Shown here one piece after another: positions 6,248 through 9,043 of a DNA stretch of 9,043 nucleotides. Under the pieces are notes generated by a model. It did not search any database and was not told where the DNA came from. It saw only the letters and a program-made list of their open reading frames with translations. The position numbers and the translations under genes are program-made. The DNA comes from an uncultured Lachnoclostridium sp. (lineage in GTDB: Bacteria > Bacillota > Clostridia > Lachnospirales > Lachnospiraceae), in the NCBI GenBank assembly GCA_902464595.1, contig CABQJX010000111.1, forward strand, positions 1 through 9,043, read 5' to 3'. Numbering within the stretch: the stretch's first letter is position 1; each line of letters begins with the position of its first letter.

Positions 6248-6760
6248 ATGAGTCTGTTAGGTAAGTTAATGGATACCATGAGATTAACTTCTGACGAAGA
6301 AGAAGAGTATTACCTGGATGGGGATGATGATTTTGAGGACGAGCCTCCGCGCAAAGGGTTGTTTTCAAAGAAAAATACAGAATATGATGATGAAGATGAA
6401 CAGGAAAAGCCTCGATTTTTAGGGCGTTCCAACCCCAAGGTAGTTCCCATGCGCCGCAGCATGGAGGTGACAATGATCAAGCCAACTTCCATGGATGATT
6501 CCAGAGACATCTGCGATTACCTCCTGGCTGGAAAGGCCGTAGTGCTGAATATGGAGGGAATACATACGGAGGTAGCCCAGAGGATCATTGATTTTACCTC
6601 AGGTGCTACGTATTCCATGAATGGAAACCTGCAGAAGATTTCAAATTATATCTTCATTGCCACTCCAGACTCCGTAGAGCTGTCCGGCGATTTCCAGGAT
6701 ATACTGGCAGCTGGAAACGCTATGGGTATGGACGTGTCCGGATTAAATATCCGTTTGTAA
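6248..6760 (+). CDS. sepF: Cell division protein SepF
   Basis: SepF anchors FtsZ to the membrane and bundles its filaments at the septum. The 170-residue protein has the three expected parts. First is a short amphipathic membrane-binding helix (MSLLGKLMDTMRL, 1-13). Next is a long, strongly acidic and presumably flexible linker (about 15-60, rich in Asp and Glu). Last is the SepF core (about 64-150), with KVVPM, MIKPTSMDDSRDICDYLLAG, VVLNMEG, AQRIIDFTSGATYSMNGNLQ and IFIATPDSVELSGD. The core forms the dimer and binds the FtsZ tail. The linker is acidic and otherwise unremarkable. TTGGAGA lies about 7 nt before the ATG. The gene follows yggS by 50 nt with a stem-loop between them. Finding sepF and minCDE genes a few kilobases apart groups division functions here. 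Confidence 0.97.
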   Translation: MSLLGKLMDTMRLTSDEEEEYYLDGDDDFEDEPPRKGLFSKKNTEYDDEDEQEKPRFLGRSNPKVVPMRRSMEVTMIKPTSMDDSRDICDYLLAGKAVVLNMEGIHTEVAQRIIDFTSGATYSMNGNLQKISNYIFIATPDSVELSGDFQDILAAGNAMGMDVSGLNIRL

Positions 6761-6808
6761 CATTTTGAACAATCTGCAAAACTAAAGAAAGTCCTTAGGA
6801 CAAGCATG

Positions 6809-6831
6809 CGGCAGACCCTATACGTCTGCCG
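6809..6831 (+). terminator. GC-rich stem-loop between sepF and aroB, weak terminator or leader element
   Basis: CGGCAGAC (6809-6816) and GTCTGCCG (6824-6831) form a perfect 8-bp stem with a 7-nt loop. The sequence after it (ATTGTATTGT) is T-rich but broken by A and G, so this is not a classic intrinsic terminator. It may partly end the sepF transcript. A smaller perfect repeat, GTCCT-T-AGGAC (6791-6801), lies just upstream. I found no convincing promoter in this 110-nt gap, so aroB may depend on read-through. Confidence 0.45.
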
Positions 6832-6870
6832 ATTGTATTGTCAGAAGGAAGATTTTAGGAGGAAACGGCA

Positions 6871-7971
6871 ATGACTGACGACCGATTACATGTACACAAC
6901 CAGGGCAGCAGGATTTACGATATTGTATTGTCCCAGTCCTTTGACGGCTTAAAGGATGAGGTTATGGGACTTCCCATAAAGGGACATAAGATCTGTATTG
7001 TAACGGATTCCCATGTAGCTCCCCTCTATTTGGAGGAGGTAAAAGATATTCTGTCCCAGTGCTGTGAACGTGTCAGTGTATTTATCTTCCCCGCAGGAGA
7101 GGAAAATAAAAATCTGGATACGGTAAGGAATCTGTACGAACATTTGATCTTAGAACATTTTGACCGCAAAGACATGTTGGCCGCTTTGGGCGGAGGAGTG
7201 GTAGGAGATCTGTGCGGCTTTGCCGCCGCCACATATCTTCGGGGGATTCCCTTTATCCAGATCCCGACCACCCTTTTATCCCAGGTAGATTCCAGCATTG
7301 GCGGAAAAACAGGTGTGGATTTTGATGCTTACAAAAATATGGTGGGCGCTTTTCACATGCCAAAGCTGGTGTATGCCAATCTGAGCACCCTTTTAAGCCT
7401 TCCCCTGGAGCAGTTTACCTCGGGCATGGGAGAGGTTGTAAAACACGGACTCATCAAAAACAGGGATTATTATGAATGGTTAAAGGATAACAGAGGCCGT
7501 ATCATGAACCGTGAGCTGGATATATGTCAGGCTATGGTTTTAGAGAGCTGCCGGATCAAACGAGAGGTTGTGGAGCTTGACCCTACAGAAAAAGGGGATC
7601 GTGCGCTCCTCAACTTTGGGCATACCTTAGGCCATGCAGTAGAAAAGCTGGAGCACTTTACCATGTATCACGGCCATTGTGTGGGATTAGGCTGCATCGC
7701 CGCTGCCCGGATTTCCCAGTTAAAAGGATTTCTGAATGAGGAAGAAGCTGCTGACATTGAACATACCTTCCGGTCCTTCGGTACACCTGAAAAAGATTTG
7801 GGACTGTCCTGGGAGGAGGTTTTAAAAGCTGCCCAAAGCGATAAAAAGACAGAGGCTGGAGTGATCCGCTTTGTGCTGCTGAAAGCCATCGGACAGGCAG
7901 TAGTAGACTCTAATGTAACAGAAGAACAGATGAGAGCAGGATTTGAACAGATGGGAGGGGAGAGAGTATGA
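6871..7971 (+). CDS. aroB: 3-dehydroquinate synthase
   Basis: AroB converts DAHP to 3-dehydroquinate, the second step of the shikimate pathway to aromatic amino acids, using NAD and a divalent metal. The 366-residue length is normal. Motifs seen include the NAD- and substrate-binding stretch LGGGVVGDLCGFAAATYLRG (106-125), IPTTLLSQVDSSIGGKTGVD (131-150), GEVVKHG (187-193) with metal ligand E188, NFGHTLGHAVE (248-258) with H251, and YHGHCVGLG (266-274) with H267. These three match the Zn ligands Glu184, His247 and His264 of the E. coli enzyme. The last motif is usually HGEAV; the HGH form keeps the ligand. SDKKTEAG (323-330) is also conserved. TAGGAGG (6856-6862) lies 8 nt before the ATG. The stop overlaps lspA by 4 nt. 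I see no other shikimate genes in the window. Confidence 0.97.
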   Translation: MTDDRLHVHNQGSRIYDIVLSQSFDGLKDEVMGLPIKGHKICIVTDSHVAPLYLEEVKDILSQCCERVSVFIFPAGEENKNLDTVRNLYEHLILEHFDRKDMLAALGGGVVGDLCGFAAATYLRGIPFIQIPTTLLSQVDSSIGGKTGVDFDAYKNMVGAFHMPKLVYANLSTLLSLPLEQFTSGMGEVVKHGLIKNRDYYEWLKDNRGRIMNRELDICQAMVLESCRIKREVVELDPTEKGDRALLNFGHTLGHAVEKLEHFTMYHGHCVGLGCIAAARISQLKGFLNEEEAADIEHTFRSFGTPEKDLGLSWEEVLKAAQSDKKTEAGVIRFVLLKAIGQAVVDSNVTEEQMRAGFEQMGGERV

Positions 7972-8501
7972 CACAGCAAAAAAAATCGCTTCTGACCCGT
8001 TTTATAATCGGCTTTGTAATATTAGTAGGGTTAGATCAATGGACGAAAGGTCTGGCTGTCCGCTTTTTAAAGGATCAGGAGCCAGTGGTTGTCTTAAAAG
8101 GTGTGTTTGAATTTTTTTACTCGGAAAACAGAGGAGCCGCCTTTGGGATGCTGCAGGGGAGGCAGGTATTCTTTTTTCTGATCGCTGTCGCTGTGCTGGC
8201 TGCCGTTTTCTATTTAATGTTAAAAATGCCTGCTGACCAGAAATATCGTCCCCTGGCGGTGTGTCTGATGCTGGTTGTATCCGGTGCTGTGGGAAATATG
8301 ATTGACCGGGTTACGCAGCAGTATGTGGTGGATTTCCTTTATTTTTCCCTTATTGATTTTCCTATTTTTAATGTAGCGGACTGCTATGTTACGATTGGGG
8401 CTGCGCTCCTGGTGATCCTTCTTACTTTTTATTATAAGGAAGAAGATCTTTCCTGCTTTTCCTTCAAAAGAGCAGGGGAACAGAAGGAGGATCAGGATTG
8501 A
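7968..8501 (+). CDS. lspA: Lipoprotein signal peptidase (signal peptidase II)
   Basis: LspA is a membrane aspartyl protease that cuts the signal peptide from prolipoproteins just before the lipidated Cys. The 177-residue protein has four hydrophobic segments, as expected. Conserved motifs are DQWTK (23-27), NRGAAFG (54-60), GAVGNMIDRV (106-115) with catalytic D113, VVDFLYF (120-126) and FNVADCYVTIG (134-144) with catalytic D138. The C-terminal tail after about residue 157 is charged and cytosolic. The ATG overlaps the aroB stop (ATGA), and the ribosome binding site GGGAGGGGAGAG lies within the end of aroB, pointing to coupled translation. rluD follows with another overlap; lspA-rluD is a common pair in Firmicutes. 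The carboxypeptidase at 2427 carries a lipobox and would be a substrate. Confidence 0.97.
   Translation: MTQQKKSLLTRFIIGFVILVGLDQWTKGLAVRFLKDQEPVVVLKGVFEFFYSENRGAAFGMLQGRQVFFFLIAVAVLAAVFYLMLKMPADQKYRPLAVCLMLVVSGAVGNMIDRVTQQYVVDFLYFSLIDFPIFNVADCYVTIGAALLVILLTFYYKEEDLSCFSFKRAGEQKEDQD
8484..8500 (+). promoter_or_regulatory. Ribosome binding site and TTG start for rluD
   Basis: AAGGAGG (8484-8490) stands 7 nt before TTG (8498-8500), which overlaps the lspA TGA (TTGA). The first in-frame ATG, at 8525, is 34 nt from this site and has no site of its own. Spacing therefore favours the TTG. Confidence 0.75.
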
Positions 8502-9043
8502 TACAGGAATTTTTTCCCACAGATATGGAAGATGATCTGCGGATCGACAAATATCTGGCGGATGCCTGCCCGGAGCTCAGCCGTTCCTATATACAGAAGC
8601 TTTTAAAATCCGGCCAGGTGTTAGTCAATGGAAAGCAGGTAAAAGCAAGCTTTGAGGTTTCAGAAAATGACCGTATCTCCTTAGATGTGCCGGAGGCGGT
8701 AGAGCCGGAGATCGAAGCAGAGCCTATGGATCTGGATATTCTTTATGAAGATCCGGATATAATCCTCGTTAACAAGCCAAAGGGAATGGTCGTTCACCCA
8801 GCCCCAGGCCATTACAGCCATACCCTGGTAAACGGACTAATGGATCACTGCCGTGGCCAGCTCTCTGGAATCAATGGTGTTATGCGCCCTGGGATTGTCC
8901 ACCGGATTGACCGGGATACCACCGGGATCCTGATCGTGTGTAAAAATAACATGGCTCACAATTCCATTGCCGCCCAGCTGAAAGAGCATTCTATTACCAG
9001 ACGTTATCAGGCCATCGTCCACGGCATTGTTAAGGAAGAAGAA
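8498..9043 (+). CDS. rluD: RluD-type 23S rRNA pseudouridine synthase, 3' truncated by window edge
   Basis: RluA-family enzymes turn uridines of large-subunit rRNA into pseudouridine. The visible 182 residues begin with an S4 RNA-binding domain (about 14-62: LRIDKYLADACPELSRSYIQ, then SGQVLVNGKQVKAS). The catalytic domain follows, with ILYEDPDIILVNKPKGMVVH (81-100) and RPGIVHRIDRDTTGILIV (130-147), where D138 is the catalytic Asp equivalent to RluD Asp139 of E. coli. KEHSITRRYQAIVHG (162-176) is also a family stretch. The frame stays open to the last base; a full protein would be about 300 residues, so roughly 120 are missing. The start is read as TTG because of the well-placed AAGGAGG; an ATG start would remove nine residues. 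The exact target uridines, and thus RluD versus another RluA member, cannot be settled, but the S4 domain and lspA neighbour favour RluD/YlyB. Confidence 0.93.
   Translation, partial: MIQEFFPTDMEDDLRIDKYLADACPELSRSYIQKLLKSGQVLVNGKQVKASFEVSENDRISLDVPEAVEPEIEAEPMDLDILYEDPDIILVNKPKGMVVHPAPGHYSHTLVNGLMDHCRGQLSGINGVMRPGIVHRIDRDTTGILIVCKNNMAHNSIAAQLKEHSITRRYQAIVHGIVKEEE

Noticed and set aside
6054..6473. A 139-codon open frame on the - strand across the yggS-sepF junction
   Set aside because: It lies opposite two clearly identified genes, has no family resemblance, and its codons mirror theirs. It is a shadow frame.
6765..6788. TTGAAC and TAAAGA in the sepF-aroB gap as a promoter
   Set aside because: The spacing is only 12 nt, too short for sigma-A, and no other -10 sits at 16-18 nt.
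8837..9022. A 61-codon - strand frame near the window end
   Set aside because: It lies opposite the catalytic domain of rluD, which is clearly coding on the + strand.

Overview
The window looks like ordinary chromosomal DNA from a Gram-positive clostridium, most likely a member of the Lachnospiraceae. The reasons are the gene orders (minD-minE-rodA-mgsA-carboxypeptidase, and yggS-sepF), the moderate base composition, strong AGGAGG-type ribosome binding sites, and the protein sequences themselves. The family assignment is inferred from recognised proteins, not from a search. Every gene lies on the + strand and they are tightly packed. I see no tRNA, rRNA, CRISPR array, insertion sequence or phage gene.

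Region 1 (1-3398) is the tail of a cell-division and cell-wall operon. It holds minD (5' end cut off by the window), minE, a SEDS-family glycan polymerase (rodA-like), methylglyoxal synthase (mgsA) and a lipoprotein-type D-Ala-D-Ala carboxypeptidase. Min proteins place the division septum, RodA builds glycan strands, and the carboxypeptidase trims peptide stems. The mgsA product has Ile where characterised enzymes have a catalytic Asp.

Region 2 (3399-3907) is a single 139-residue P-loop protein of unknown function. A near-consensus sigma-A promoter (TTGCGT-17-TATAAT) lies directly in front of it.

Region 3 (3908-6760) starts with a second promoter candidate and a structured leader of about 110 nt. 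Next come a single-pass HlyD-like membrane protein with no transporter partner nearby, the PLP-binding protein YggS/YlmE, and the FtsZ-membrane anchor SepF. A stem-loop sits between yggS and sepF.

Region 4 (6761-9043) starts with a GC-rich stem-loop, then aroB (3-dehydroquinate synthase), lspA (signal peptidase II, which would process lipoproteins such as the carboxypeptidase of region 1) and rluD (pseudouridine synthase, cut off by the window end). aroB/lspA and lspA/rluD overlap by 4 nt, so the three are probably translationally coupled. rluD appears to use a TTG start.

The most interesting items are the P-loop orphan, the HlyD-like protein fixed next to yggS-sepF, its leader RNA, and the substituted catalytic position in MgsA. 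I see no clearly new multi-gene system.
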